From assembly GCA_027605045.1 (NCBI GenBank), contig JAQFWX010000001.1, forward strand, positions 682,001 through 746,000: DNA of 64,000 bases, written 5' to 3'. The notes under the pieces are model-generated. The model saw only the letters and a program-made list of their open reading frames with translations. It was not told the origin of the DNA and did not search any database. Position 1 is the first letter of the stretch; each line of letters begins with the position of its first letter. Positions 12,142 through 22,900 of this stretch are shown here, piece by piece. The translations under genes and the position numbers were made by a program. This DNA comes from Phallus indusiatus (Eukaryota; Basidiomycota; Agaricomycetes; Phallales; Phallaceae).

Positions 12142-12821
12142 TGCTATGTATGCATTGAATACTCGGTTTCTGATGCTTTTGAGATATAACTTAACTTACC
12201 CTGTATTGATCGTCTATAGCTAATACTTCTCAGATTTGCGACTTTTCATGAATACACGCCGGCTTAGATGTACTGGACATTAAAGAACTGTGACATCGCG
12301 ACCTGTCACATTTTGCGAGCCTGTTCTAATCGGAGTGTCAGTCTGAACCCAGATTACTCGAAAAAAGAAGCTGGGTGCCGCCTGTTTCAATTAAATATCT
12401 GAATATTGTCATTTTATCGGATTTCATCACTGGAATTACTAGTGATTAGGCCATTCGCCATTCGGCAAGGCGAGATTACGAAACAATTACGAGGGGTTGT
12501 CGTCTTCGGTTCTCATGCATAGCCCTTATTGGCTCTTATGCAGTGCTATATGTCAGGAATAGTATGACGCGATCAGACGTGTTATTCATGTTCGTTTGAT
12601 ACGCTCTCCTAAGGTTATACGAGAACAGACACAAATTTGAAAAAAAAACTAATTTCTTATCAACATTCTGAGAATCATACCTTATTCATACATAAGTATC
12701 AGCCAATTAAATCCGCAATCTCATGGAAAGCACTTGTTACTGATTTCGTCATCATCAGAAATTATTCCCGATAATCGGGCTTTAATTTGTATTCCCTACA
12801 AAACATGTTGTAAGCATATAT

Positions 12822-14844
12822 TCACGGCGTAGACGGTCCATTACTAACCAACGCTTTTGACAAATACCTCGATGTGAAGAATTCTCCAGCCGCCCACCAA
12901 ATCTATAGAGTAAATGATGAATCGCCATTATTTCACGTTTACTGTACTCAACTTACTCCAGGATGTCCCGACGGTGAGTAAGTTCGTCTCAACTCGTGTA
13001 CTTCATTGAATCCCCATACAGGTGTAATTTTGCAAGCAATTTCATCCCCGAAAATAGGTGAAACAACATTCTTCAGGGGCTCGAATCCTGTAGCGAATAT
13101 AACAGCGTCGGCTGGTAAAAACGAGCCGTCCTTGAATATTAGACCGTCTGCCGTGAAATATTCAGGTTCGCCACGTTTGACTTTTATATCCCCTTTGATG
13201 ATGAGATCTGCCGTCCCGATATCTTGAGCTGGCATAACAAGATTAGAGGCAGAAGGATTATTAGAGCCTGAAATATGAACGTACAATATCCTAAATAAGC
13301 CATCAGATCAATGAATGTGGAAACAAACAGGTGTAAGACATCATTATCTTAGACATACCACCGAGCCGCTGAAACACCCTCACAAACTGTCCCTCTCCAT
13401 CTTCTCCCTCATTAACATTTAACCCAGCCTTCAGAAGTCCTTCAATCATCTCCTTCTGATCCGCAACCCGTTTTTCCCTTCCTGCAATTCCCAATTCCTT
13501 CCACAAACCAAAAGAAAGACCAGCAAGTCGCAAATCTGAATTCCGAACATGACCATCAAGAGGATATGCAAAGTCCAAAACGGTTCTTTGGAAATAATCG
13601 TTTGATATGACGATAAGACTGGATCGTTGAACTATTGTAACTGATTTGACGTTGTGCAGTGCTAGATTTTGGCAGATATCTGTTGCGGATTGAGAAGCTC
13701 CGACGACGACGACATTTTTGTCTGTGAATGGGTGAGGTCCTTTATAGTGAATTGCATGGAATTGAGAGCCATTGAATAATTCTGCACCACAAAGAGAAGG
13801 AACATATGGTTTTCCGTGTAGTCCGATCGCTAGTACAATATGATATGGCCTAAGTGTAACCTTTTCTCCGTCCTTTGAAACTTCCACAGTCCATCGCTTC
13901 GTGACAGGATCATAGGTCGGCGTCGGCAAAATTGTCGAACGTTGCCAGATTACCAAATCTTGATTGACAGAATATTGTTCCAGCATGGTCGCTACTTTGT
14001 CTCTCGGAGTAAACTTTGGCCAGTTATCAGGAAATTTGCTATATAACACTGAGAATGGGAATTTTGAGATCCAAGTAATACAAAACACAGTCTGAGCGTA
14101 TTTGTGAAACATACGTGTATGATGCGATCTGGGTGTATGCAGTGTCAAACTTGGATAACGCTGCCGCCAATTGTCTCCCACACGGTCGCACTGTTCTAAT
14201 ATCAAAGTTGGTATGCCCATCTGGCGAAACCTTGCACCGACGCTGAGCCCGTTCTGAGCAGCGCCCACTATGTAGTGAAGGATGCACCTCAACGGTCAAA
14301 GTGTAAATGTATGCAATTAACACACACCGATGATAACATGTGGGTCTTCCTCAATCCTTTTCTTCTCTTCTTCAAAAACATCTATCCAATTCTTTCGGTG
14401 CTCATCATAGTATCCGCTAGGCACTTGAGTATTCTCTTCGTGGCCTTTAATATCGACCGCCGAAAAGTAGACAGACAGGGCCTTCCAAGACTCCTCATGA
14501 TCAGGCTGTAACAGAATATACCCTCTTCCCCATACTAAAGGTGTCTCGAAAGTAAACGCCGCTTCTACTGCATTTCCACCGAAAGCAAATCCGGGAGGAA
14601 TACCATCGACAGAGGAACTGTCGAGTTGTAGGTTGGTAATTGGGTTTTTCTTCAAACGGTTCGCGAGATATTCTTCAATGTCTTTATGACCTTTGATAGA
14701 ACGGAGATTCCACTCAAAAGTGAGATGATCTCTGAGCCAACCGTGTGGGAGGAATAAAGAGGTCAGAGCATGAGCATCACCAGATGCTAAGTGTTGGGTG
14801 AACTCGAGAAACCATTCAGCGATGATATGAGAAGGTTCGTGCAT
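12822..14844 (-). CDS. flavin monooxygenase with N-terminal SnoaL/NTF2-like domain
   Basis: Five exons: 14844-14328, 14267-14115, 14048-13359, 13267-12957 and 12902-12822; about 583 aa. Residues 1 to about 150 resemble a SnoaL/NTF2-like fold (FLPHGWLRDHLTFEW, SIKGHKDIEEYL). The rest is FMO-like. The FAD-binding motif VGAAQNGLSVGARFRQ is formed across the first intron; the second Gly of the classic GxGxxG is Ala. Other features are the FMO-identity-like FHAIHYKGPHPF, an NADPH motif VVVVGASQSATDI, and ADAVIFATGFEPL near the C-terminus. Such fusions are common in Agaricomycetes and annotated only as FAD/NAD(P)-binding proteins; the substrate is unknown. Soluble, no signal peptide. It converges on the heme oxygenase gene. 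Confidence 0.9.
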
Positions 14845-15737
14845 GTCTCTGTGATATAAGCTAATTCCTGAGCTCTGGTTTATATACGCATGTTATATTA
14901 TAGTTACTTTGTAAATATTAATACTTTAAAGAACGTATATCCTACGTGCTCGGATTGCGCCCCAAATTCAAAATAGCATTGGTAAATATCCTAACCGAAA
15001 GCTTATTATTCATTGAATACACAATTGGAGAAATCGCTCTCCGATCGCATTTTTCCGAATATAGACTTAGTTCGAGAGTCTAATAACAATTCTCCCCTGC
15101 GAGTTTTATTGGTCATCATACGATCATTTCTTACACTAGATATCACATGGTCTCACAAGTTGTAAGGTATGTTTCTCTCCTCTCGAGTCGGACTCCGGTA
15201 TTCCCAATAGTTCTCACTCTTGGTATGAAATGTTGACACGCCACCGCACAGACCTCAGTGCGTCATAACCGAGTTGAACGTTTTAAACTCTTTAAAACTT
15301 TAGAGCACACGACTTCCGTGTTCCACGAGTTTCTGAGGTATGTAGATCTAATTGCTCAATGACTTGAACAAAAACGAAGTACTGGACTTGGTTTATGGCA
15401 GTCTGAGGAATTTTGATATCGAAAACAGAACAAGACAACTTTGTTTTCAATTCACTGGGATATTTCTGGAAGCCGAAGGTCGAAGGAAATGAGGTATGCT
15501 TGTCAATTGCCAATGAAAAGAACAATTGCCTGCGCTATGGTGTATTAGAGTGCTTCTTTCAATTTATAAGAGCCAAATTGAATTACATAATAAGGAGATA
15601 GTTGTAATGGGCGTACAACAGGTTCTTTCTTACAAATAATTCATGTGTTCTAATATCAAGCCTCAATTCAAACCCGAACGGGCGGACGTGTGCAATCTAT
15701 AAAACCTTCAGCGGACCACCGAGATCAGACGACGTAT

Positions 15738-16010
15738 AAAAATGTTCGTCCAGTCTTTAGTAATAGGATTGCGTACATGCATTGCCCTTCATTGACTCTG
15801 GCGCATGCGAATACCATATTTGTACTCTGTTGGTTCCTCGACGTTTCTCGCTGTATCCGGTGAATTGCCAAGATCGGGACTGGCGGTCGGTGTCCAGATG
15901 GAGGAAACAATTCCAAACGGCTTTTTTGGATATATTAGACTCCCGTGAAAGAAAAAAACTGTTATATCGGCTGAGATTTGGACACAATAAAGACGATCTT
16001 TAGCAGTGCC
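15738..16010. repeat. direct repeat copy 1 (about 270 bp), relic coding sequence on minus strand
   Basis: This block is clearly similar to 18563-18832 in the same orientation. Shared words include TGCCCTTCATTGACT, GGTTCCTCGACGTT, CCGGTGAATTGCCAAGAT and CAATTCCGAACGGCTTTTT or close variants. On the minus strand both copies keep one reading frame over about 30 residues (KKPFGIV, S-W-T-T-A, LGNSP, ARNVEEP), with a small in-frame length change. This suggests a decayed exon of an unrecognised gene. The rest of 14845-16402 shows no gene. Confidence 0.6.
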
Positions 16011-16402
16011 CAAGTAATAGGAAAACAAGCATTGGTGTGTGTAAATCTAGAAGTCCCTGGGGGCGTTTTCCTATGTGCCGGGACTGTAAAGTGTGGAGAT
16101 GGCCGGATCTCGTCATTTCGTACGTGCGCTCGCTCTGCTGTCGTGTAGTCGAGCATTGGTATTATTGGATATTGAAGGTTCGGATCTATAAGATGGTATG
16201 GCAACAAATGTCCGAGTCTGAGGTTTGGAGGGTGAAGCCATGAACGCGCTGGAAGAGGAATTGGGTTTGCGCCGGGATATTCTGTCGCTTTGAATAGATG
16301 ATATGGGTTATGCGGCTTCTTGATTGACAGAAATCAAAGTCGTCGCACGATTTGCATAGTTTGTCCTATATAATATATCCTGCGGCCTAAACTGTTACAT
16401 AT

Positions 16403-17985
16403 TTATTCTGACACCTTGTACACAATCTTCTCCGCGCTCACTTTACCTTCGCGCATATAATCGAAACCTTGTTGGACATTTTTTAGCCCGCCTTCCCATA
16501 TTTTGATAGGATTAGGACGAATAAGGCCAGCTTCAACAAGACGGGTGATTTTGGGAAGGAAATACGCCAAATGATCACGGTCTTCGGGTGGTGCAGGAGC
16601 AGAGAACCCTTTGGGCCTGCGAGCCGTATAAAGCATAGTCGCTAATTAAAGAGTATGAAATGCTATCCACTTATACCACAAGTTTCTCAAAACTCACGTT
16701 GGATCTTGACATCTGGTCGTTCTTTGGCAGCTTTATCGCTGGGACCAAGAATGACAATCAGGTGACCTCCACTTGGACCAAAAGTACGAACAGTCAAAAG
16801 TTGACTGTCTTGATTTGCATGAGTATCTAATCCAATAGTGATAGAATTGCCGGTGACATTGCGAATTTTATCCACAACATCAGATTGCTTGTACTGGGAG
16901 TAAAAGTTCATAACGCCGACTTCAGAGGTAATATTCTTTCAACTCACATCAAATACGGCATCGGCTCCCAGTTCTTTCAGCAAGGCATGATTCCGTGGGG
17001 AAGAGACAGTGACGACTTTGTAACCTGACAAGTGAGCCAGTTGAATAGCATACATACCAACGGAAGCTAATAAACAGGAGTATTAATGAGTCTGAGATTG
17101 TTTGTTCTGTTCGATAGACTAACTGCTTCCTCCGTATATGAAAATCTTCATTGTCTGTAAGAGATTGTAGTTCTCGTGAAAGATGGTACTAACCCATTTT
17201 GGGTTTTCAGGTGCGGGAGGCTCTGGCAGGCCAAGACGGGTGGGATGATAGAAAGCCTAAATTTTCGGGGGATGAGAAGAAATGGAAAAGTAGATTACGA
17301 CGTGTACTACCTGAACGGCCGTCAGAAGACTGGATCGAACAGGTTAACTGATGTGCGCTGGGAAAGAGACACTGGATAAAATGTTTACCCGACATTCATA
17401 GTAGCTGCCTCCTCAAATGTAGCGTTGGAGGGGACAATCCAAACGAGATCGGCTTCTACTTTTGTATATTCAGCGTAAGAACCATAGCCTGGCAAGAAGC
17501 CTCCATGCGTGTAGCCAGAGACGCGATCACCAATCTTGACAGTGTAACTGTCGTCGACTTGATCCCCAAGTTTGACAACGACACCCGCGAAATCAAGGCC
17601 AATGATGGATCCAGGAACTATGGAGAATCAGTCTAGCCTATATTTAAATTGATTCTCCCGTCTTAAACCTGTCATATAGGCCGCCGCTGCAAAATTACAT
17701 ATCTGTGAATATGATCGTCAGACGTTTTGATAAGCAAAATTACTGACTTTTCCAATCTGCTGGGTTCTGAGCGACAGCATAAACCTGTAAAGGTACTTGA
17801 TTGGCCAGTGATTCACTTGAACGTTAAAAACCGAATTACCTTAATGAGGATCTCATTAGATTTGAGGGTAGGAACGGGTATTTGCTGGACAGCCACTGTA
17901 CCGTTCTAAAACGGAGAGAGAGACAAATGAATATCTAGAAGATGCCTAAAAGGAAACGTACTTCTTGTACAATACATGCGCGCAT
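16403..17985 (-). CDS. ToxD-like MDR-family oxidoreductase (enoyl/quinone reductase type)
   Basis: Eleven exons: 17985-17962, 17905-17840, 17784-17748, 17686-17669, 17617-17389, 17329-17311, 17256-17194, 17154-17124, 17066-16948, 16893-16698, 16641-16403; 346 aa, every phase closing. It has the standard medium-chain dehydrogenase layout: GroES-like N-terminus (IPVPTLKSNEILIKVYAVAQ, NPADWK), IIGLDFAGVV, IGDRVSGYTHGG, then a Rossmann fold with the NADPH loop IYGGSTSVGMYAIQLA and VVTVSSPRNHALLKELGAD. I see no catalytic zinc ligands, as in ToxD-like reductases, which reduce alkenes or quinones with NADPH. Two exons are only 18 and 19 nt. The gene lies between two direct repeats (15738-16010 and 18563-18832). 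Confidence 0.92.
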
Positions 17986-18224
17986 TGTTTCCGGGATTGC
18001 GGTTGACATTTGGCGGTACGTTGACGATAAAAGTGATGAGTAATGATGAGTAATGCTACAGGATGATGGACGGTGCCGCGGGTAATCTATGTATGTGCAG
18101 TGTGTCGCAACGCGTAAGTTTTAGAACTTGTATTTTAGTAGCTCGGATATACATCTTTTTATACTAAGATAAATATCAAATGATGAAGACTAACCACCGG
18201 GATTTATAAGATTTTACTAAGACT

Positions 18225-18425
18225 TTACAAATATTTTACTAATGTCGAAGCGTCCGTTTCATTGTCCGCATCAATGATCTGAAGCACATCCCCCAATCTT
18301 GAAACTTCCAGAGCGCTATCACTGATGCGATACCAATAGTGAGCAGGGTTGTACGTGAAAACATTCCCATATCGAGTAATTCCATCGTTGTTGCTCAACT
18401 GCGTCCCAGTTGAAGGTGCCGCCAT
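18225..18425 (-). CDS. small hypothetical protein
   Basis: A 66-residue frame beginning MAAPSTGTQLSNNDG and containing a Tyr-rich stretch ITRYGNVFTYNPAHYWYRIS followed by DSALEVSRLGDVLQIIDAD. The composition looks protein-like rather than random, and it starts with ATG, but there are no splice or homology clues. It lies between the MDR gene and the second copy of the direct repeat. It might be a small gene or the remains of a larger one. Confidence 0.33.
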   Translation of the reverse strand: MAAPSTGTQLSNNDGITRYGNVFTYNPAHYWYRISDSALEVSRLGDVLQIIDADNETDASTLVKYL

Positions 18426-18562
18426 TTTTCATCAGTATGGTCGGCAAAGAACAAATATCACATTACATATATGTATGTATGACAGGGACAGGTCGCGGTG
18501 TTTGTATGGCTATCTAGGCACACCTAACAATTAGTAACAATGGACCTTTTGATAAATGACAT

Positions 18563-18832
18563 TGTATAAAAATGTTGGTCCAGTTCCAAAAGCATTGCGT
18601 ACATGTATTGCCCTTCATTGACTATGGCACATAGAGAATACCATACTTGTACTCTGTAGTGGCACTGGTGGTTCCTCGACGTTCCTCGCTGACTCCGGTG
18701 AATTGCCAAGATTGGCAGTTGACGTCCAGACGGAAGTAACAATTCCGAACGGCTTTTTGGATATCTCAGAGAAACAACTGCGACGTTGGTTGAAATTTGG
18801 GCACAATAAAGTCGCTTTTTGGCAGCGCTCAA
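18563..18832. repeat. direct repeat copy 2 (about 270 bp), relic coding sequence on minus strand
   Basis: Second copy of the block at 15738-16010, same orientation, with several indels. The minus-strand frame KKPFGIVTSVWTSTAN, LGNSPESARNVEEP is retained. It lies about 260 bp upstream of the kinase gene start. The left copy lies beyond the 3' end of the MDR gene, so the pair brackets that gene. Confidence 0.6.
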
Positions 18833-19095
18833 GAAAATAAATCTTGAGACTGGCAGTTTGCTATTAGCAGTCGCGTTCTGGTTTACGGCTTTAGCCGAAC
18901 CTAATGTCTCCAGCGTTTGCGATTCAACCTCCGCCTCTCGACATTCGCTTATGCTGTACGTTTTTCTGTCTGTCTTTCATAATGCTGTTCAATACGACAT
19001 TTAATCCTATATTTAGCTAACTCTGTCTCTCATCGAACTATTAATGATTTCACACGGATGGAGGAATATAAAGCCACAAGCGGACGAGCGTTCTG

Positions 19096-20611
19096 ATGGA
19101 CAGTGGTTCGCACAAGCTCTCTCCTAATTTTTCCGCCAAAAGTTCAATGTCATTCTCTTCTGAATCTCACGGTTTCCCCCTCCAACCCTACAACTCCATC
19201 GAGAAATCGAACAAGGGAGATCTTCGTGTCAAACCTCAACCTATACATTCGGTACAAGCATCCTCTAGTCGGCTAAAGTTCTACGACTCTACGGAGTTCG
19301 GACTACTACGCGTCATATCGAAAAACAGTATTCCAATCATATCGTCTTCGGATATCGAATTGCATACTTCCGATTTGCTCGGAGACTCTTCGAGTCGGAG
19401 TGGATTCAGCATGCAGGTCTTCAAGGGCGCGCTGAAGCTAACTGGTCAAGCTGTGGCACTGAAGCGGTTCAAAACATATTTTGACGATGACGAAGCATTG
19501 ACCAAATATTATCAAGCAATTACTGACTTTTCTTTTGAATTGCAGATTTTATCAAAATCTTCTCTTCAAAAACACCGAAACATAGTAACTTTGCTCGGCG
19601 TCACCTTTAATGATAACACAAGTGTTTCTGAAGAATTTTCCATTCCTATGTCCGTCGTCGAGCTTGCGCACTCCCAATACCCCGACCTCAGCTTATACTT
19701 CAATCGAAATGTTAACCCCAATCTGTCGGACAAAATACCGTTCGAGACTAGTGCGTCTTTTATAGCAGATATTGCGGATGGCATTGCAGCGTTGCACAAG
19801 CATGATTTAATCCACGCCGATTTGAAGCCGGAAAATATCCTGCTGTTTCCTGATGAGAGCTCTCTAAATGGGCTCGTAGCTAAAATCTCGGATTTTGGAT
19901 TTTCCGGAATGACCACGTACACATCAGGAGTCCGTGTACCTGTAGCGGACAGTGTTCCTCGAGGTGGTACATGGGATTGGAACGCTCCCGAGTGTCTTAG
20001 TAAAGACAATTACGCCAGTGTTAAATTCTATGAACAGCCCGTCAATCGTTCCGGCCGCGACATATATTCTTTTGGACTCGTTGCTTGCTTCGTGGCTCTG
20101 AATGGGCGTTACCCACGAAACTTCACCGAGAATTTGAGCGAAGCCAAACTTACCGACGCAATGATACATATCACGAAATCTTTACTATTGACGTACTATG
20201 AATCTTACTCGGACACAGCCTTCATGCAAAAGTTCCTGTACATAATAGAGAACACCCTCAATTTACACCCAGAGAAAAGGATGAAAACGCTTGATAATAT
20301 GCGCGAATTTTTATTTGATGGGTAAATAATTTTTAATACTATATCTTGCATGCTAACAGTATTTGATCAGGCAATCACATTACGACCATCCCGAAGCGGA
20401 AGTTTTTGTTCTCAACTTTAATCTTTTGCCCTCTAATGTCCATGAGCTCAAATGCAGTGGTCTCTATGATGCTTATTGGGCAACCCCAGCCGCTTTTCGT
20501 CGCCGTGCTTATGGTTGGCTTATGGAAACTACCAAAGGACCTTTTCCTGTATGCCCTGATCGAAGGATACTTGAAGAATTAAAAGAAAGAGTACAGGAAA
20601 ATCCTACATGA
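19096..20611 (+). CDS. protein kinase, apparently catalytically competent
   Basis: Two exons, 19096-20321 and 20371-20611, joined by a 49-bp intron with a CTAAC branch motif; 488 aa. About 100 Ser-rich residues precede the kinase domain. Beta-3 lysine is in VALKRFKTYF, a plausible alpha-C Glu is in FSFELQILS, the catalytic loop is HADLKPENIL (His-Ala-Asp in place of His-Arg-Asp, catalytic Asp kept), and the magnesium loop is ISDFGFSG. The activation segment ends in GGTWDWNAPE. The C-terminal exon (DAYWATPAAFRRRAYGWLMETTKGPF) lies outside the kinase fold and I do not recognise it. The gene ends 38 bp from the 3' end of a pseudokinase gene on the other strand, so the two transcripts probably overlap. 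The pathway is unknown. Confidence 0.9.
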
Positions 20612-20649
20612 ACGCTATGATATAATGTCATATTGTATACATATTTGGT

Positions 20650-22215
20650 TCATATGGAAATTTCTTTCAAAGCCCCCAGAACTTTCTGAATGAAGACTAA
20701 ACCCACAATTATACCGTCTGCGTCGAACAGGGTTTCGGCTTCACCAAAACTTCCATCCAAACAATTCAAACATAACAATACCACGTCACGATACTTTTCT
20801 CCTAATACCAGTGGAACGAAGTCTTCCGCCTTCTTTATCAAAGCTGCTTGAATCTCGTTGGGTTCCTTCAGCCTCTTGGTATCACTGTCAATAAATCGAC
20901 ATGCCTCCACGTTAGGTTTATAGACCACCACGCCTTGCTTATTCTCTTCCAATACAAACGATTTCCAAAGCGCAATTTCCAGAAGGACGACTCCAAGACT
21001 GTAAATATCGTGAAGCATACTATAATTCACTTCGAGGAAGTCGCCCTGTCGTTCCGGGTGCATGTATATGTTCTTTTCCCATTGATCGGTTCCTCGCCTG
21101 TCTGACTGATCGGTTTCGAAACGCGCAAAGTCAAACCCCATCAGGACGGCGGTACCGAGGGTGTAAGGATATTTCGAATGGGGATCGTCTGACTGGGGCT
21201 CCAATATCAGAATGTTCTCCGGACGTATGTTTTTATGGACGAGCGTTGCCGTATGGACATACATAACCGCCGTGGCTAATTCGACTGCTAAATGGATTCT
21301 GTCGGTCAGAGAATGACGTATACCGCGATTATTTATCGGAGAAGATAATAATTCGCGAAGGGTACGAGGCTTTGCTATCCCTGTGGGAATCCCAAAAACT
21401 AAATCACAGTAACTTGGGAAGGCTATGAAACCTTGACAGGGAATGATACCCATCTCCAGACTAGTCCCGGAAAGAATATGAGCTAGTTCTCTGAACTTCT
21501 GCAACGCGAAGTTCGAACCGGAAGTGTTGTAATGTCTTTCTATGAGTAGATTCTTCTGACTGGGATCTGAGGGCTCCAAATAGCGAATGTTTGCACCATT
21601 GAACAAGCGGCTTGACGATCCTACGGGAAGATCTTGTGCCTCTATACGAAGCTTTCTGGCGGCGCCCGCGTCCATCAAGGAGTCCACAATTGCCTTCCTC
21701 AAGTTCTGGACCAAAGCCAAAGAAGGAGCTTTGTCGACGTGTTCTTCGACCTTCATGTCGACTCTACTGCCTCCGAAAAGGACTGTATAGTGTAACGATC
21801 GCAAGAAAATATCGTGACATCTGTTCACGTCCCGCAGACTTTTCTCGAGAACGGATTTGCCATATAAAGTGAACCAGACTTTCCGAAGGTTTCCCTCATT
21901 ATCAAACGCACGATTGGATATTTGCACGGTAATCTCCGAAGCAGTATTGAGTTGCACCAGTGCCATTTGGAGCGTCTCGTGAAGAGGAGGTGACAAAAAT
22001 GGGGAAATATCTCTGACGAATATCAGAGACGCTTCTAGTTGATTGGAATAAATCCGGTACTCGTCGGTCAGCCCTTTAATAATTATTCCTGCATTCTTGA
22101 ATGTGGATATCTTTTCGCGTAATTTCGTGGAATAATTTATGGAATTTTCGATTAACGCAGGCAGCGAAAGGATAAGACCCGTAAGTCCAAGGGCCGGCCC
22201 TAGAGATAAAGCCAT
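20650..22215 (-). CDS. HeLo-like domain protein with C-terminal pseudokinase
   Basis: A single exon of 521 aa starting at the ATG at 22215. The N-terminus (LGLTGLILSLPALIENSINY, then amphipathic helices to about residue 170) resembles fungal HeLo/HeLo-like domains, which in HET-S, HELLP and related proteins insert in membranes and cause cell death. This is a resemblance by eye. The C-terminal half is kinase-like, but the HRD position reads HKN in LVHKNIRPENILIL and the DFG position reads DFA in VLMGFDFARFE. With the catalytic Asp missing, it is probably a pseudokinase. The HPERQGDFLEVNYSMLHDIYSLGVVLLEI region is otherwise well kept. The architecture recalls metazoan MLKL (helical executioner plus pseudokinase). 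It faces the active-looking kinase tail to tail. Confidence 0.8.
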   Translation of the reverse strand: MALSLGPALGLTGLILSLPALIENSINYSTKLREKISTFKNAGIIIKGLTDEYRIYSNQLEASLIFVRDISPFLSPPLHETLQMALVQLNTASEITVQISNRAFDNEGNLRKVWFTLYGKSVLEKSLRDVNRCHDIFLRSLHYTVLFGGSRVDMKVEEHVDKAPSLALVQNLRKAIVDSLMDAGAARKLRIEAQDLPVGSSSRLFNGANIRYLEPSDPSQKNLLIERHYNTSGSNFALQKFRELAHILSGTSLEMGIIPCQGFIAFPSYCDLVFGIPTGIAKPRTLRELLSSPINNRGIRHSLTDRIHLAVELATAVMYVHTATLVHKNIRPENILILEPQSDDPHSKYPYTLGTAVLMGFDFARFETDQSDRRGTDQWEKNIYMHPERQGDFLEVNYSMLHDIYSLGVVLLEIALWKSFVLEENKQGVVVYKPNVEACRFIDSDTKRLKEPNEIQAALIKKAEDFVPLVLGEKYRDVVLLCLNCLDGSFGEAETLFDADGIIVGLVFIQKVLGALKEISI

Positions 22216-22900
22216 ATTGATACTAGCATTTCCAGCAGCACGGTAGCGTAAGGTCAATCATCACGACCAACAAAGAGAAGTGAATATGACCCACTTAGAG
22301 GCGCAGGAGAAACCTAAAACCTAGGCGTTGGTTCGTTGTGAAGCAGAGCAGAGTCATTATAAACAATCGCAAAGATCGGCCTTTTCCGAAATACTGGCAG
22401 GCTTTTAATTGACTGGATGACACCGCCAGTGAAAACGACATCTTTGTTGCCATCGCTAATATAGTCTAGTCCTCCATCATTGTTATGATACGCTTCTGAG
22501 TTCATGCACGAAGTTTTTGAACTGTATAAGTTTGATACATGGTTTCGCCGCACATGACACATTTTGACAGATCTGTCCGGATTCCGCCAATAATGTTCAA
22601 TTCATTGGCGAAAACAAATGCTCGGTATGGTGTATGGTTGTCATATGAATCTTGGCAGACACGTGGTATCAAAGGGCAGCCTAGGGATGCCTAGGCCCTA
22701 GGCACTCAGAAAGGCAGGCATTTGTGATCAAGCCATGCCATTGAAGTGCCATTTATAGTCATTCCACCCGACCTCTCAAGACCGACGCAACACTTACACA
22801 TGATTTAGATAAATATTATTATCACCATCCTTTCAAGCCTATTTCTCATAAAAACTAAATAATATCAAATTACTTTACAAAGAAAAAATTTTGCGCAGAA
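22216..22900. other. intergenic, no clear gene
   Basis: An ATG-initiated minus-strand frame covers 22314-22562 but has no recognisable motif or splice context. A small nested repeat of CCTAGG words occurs near 22678-22708. Otherwise nothing. Confidence 0.4.

Noticed and set aside
19064..19074. TATA-like AATATAAAG before the kinase gene
   Set aside because: It is only about 25 bp from the ATG, too close to serve the chosen start in the usual way; kept out as unsupported.
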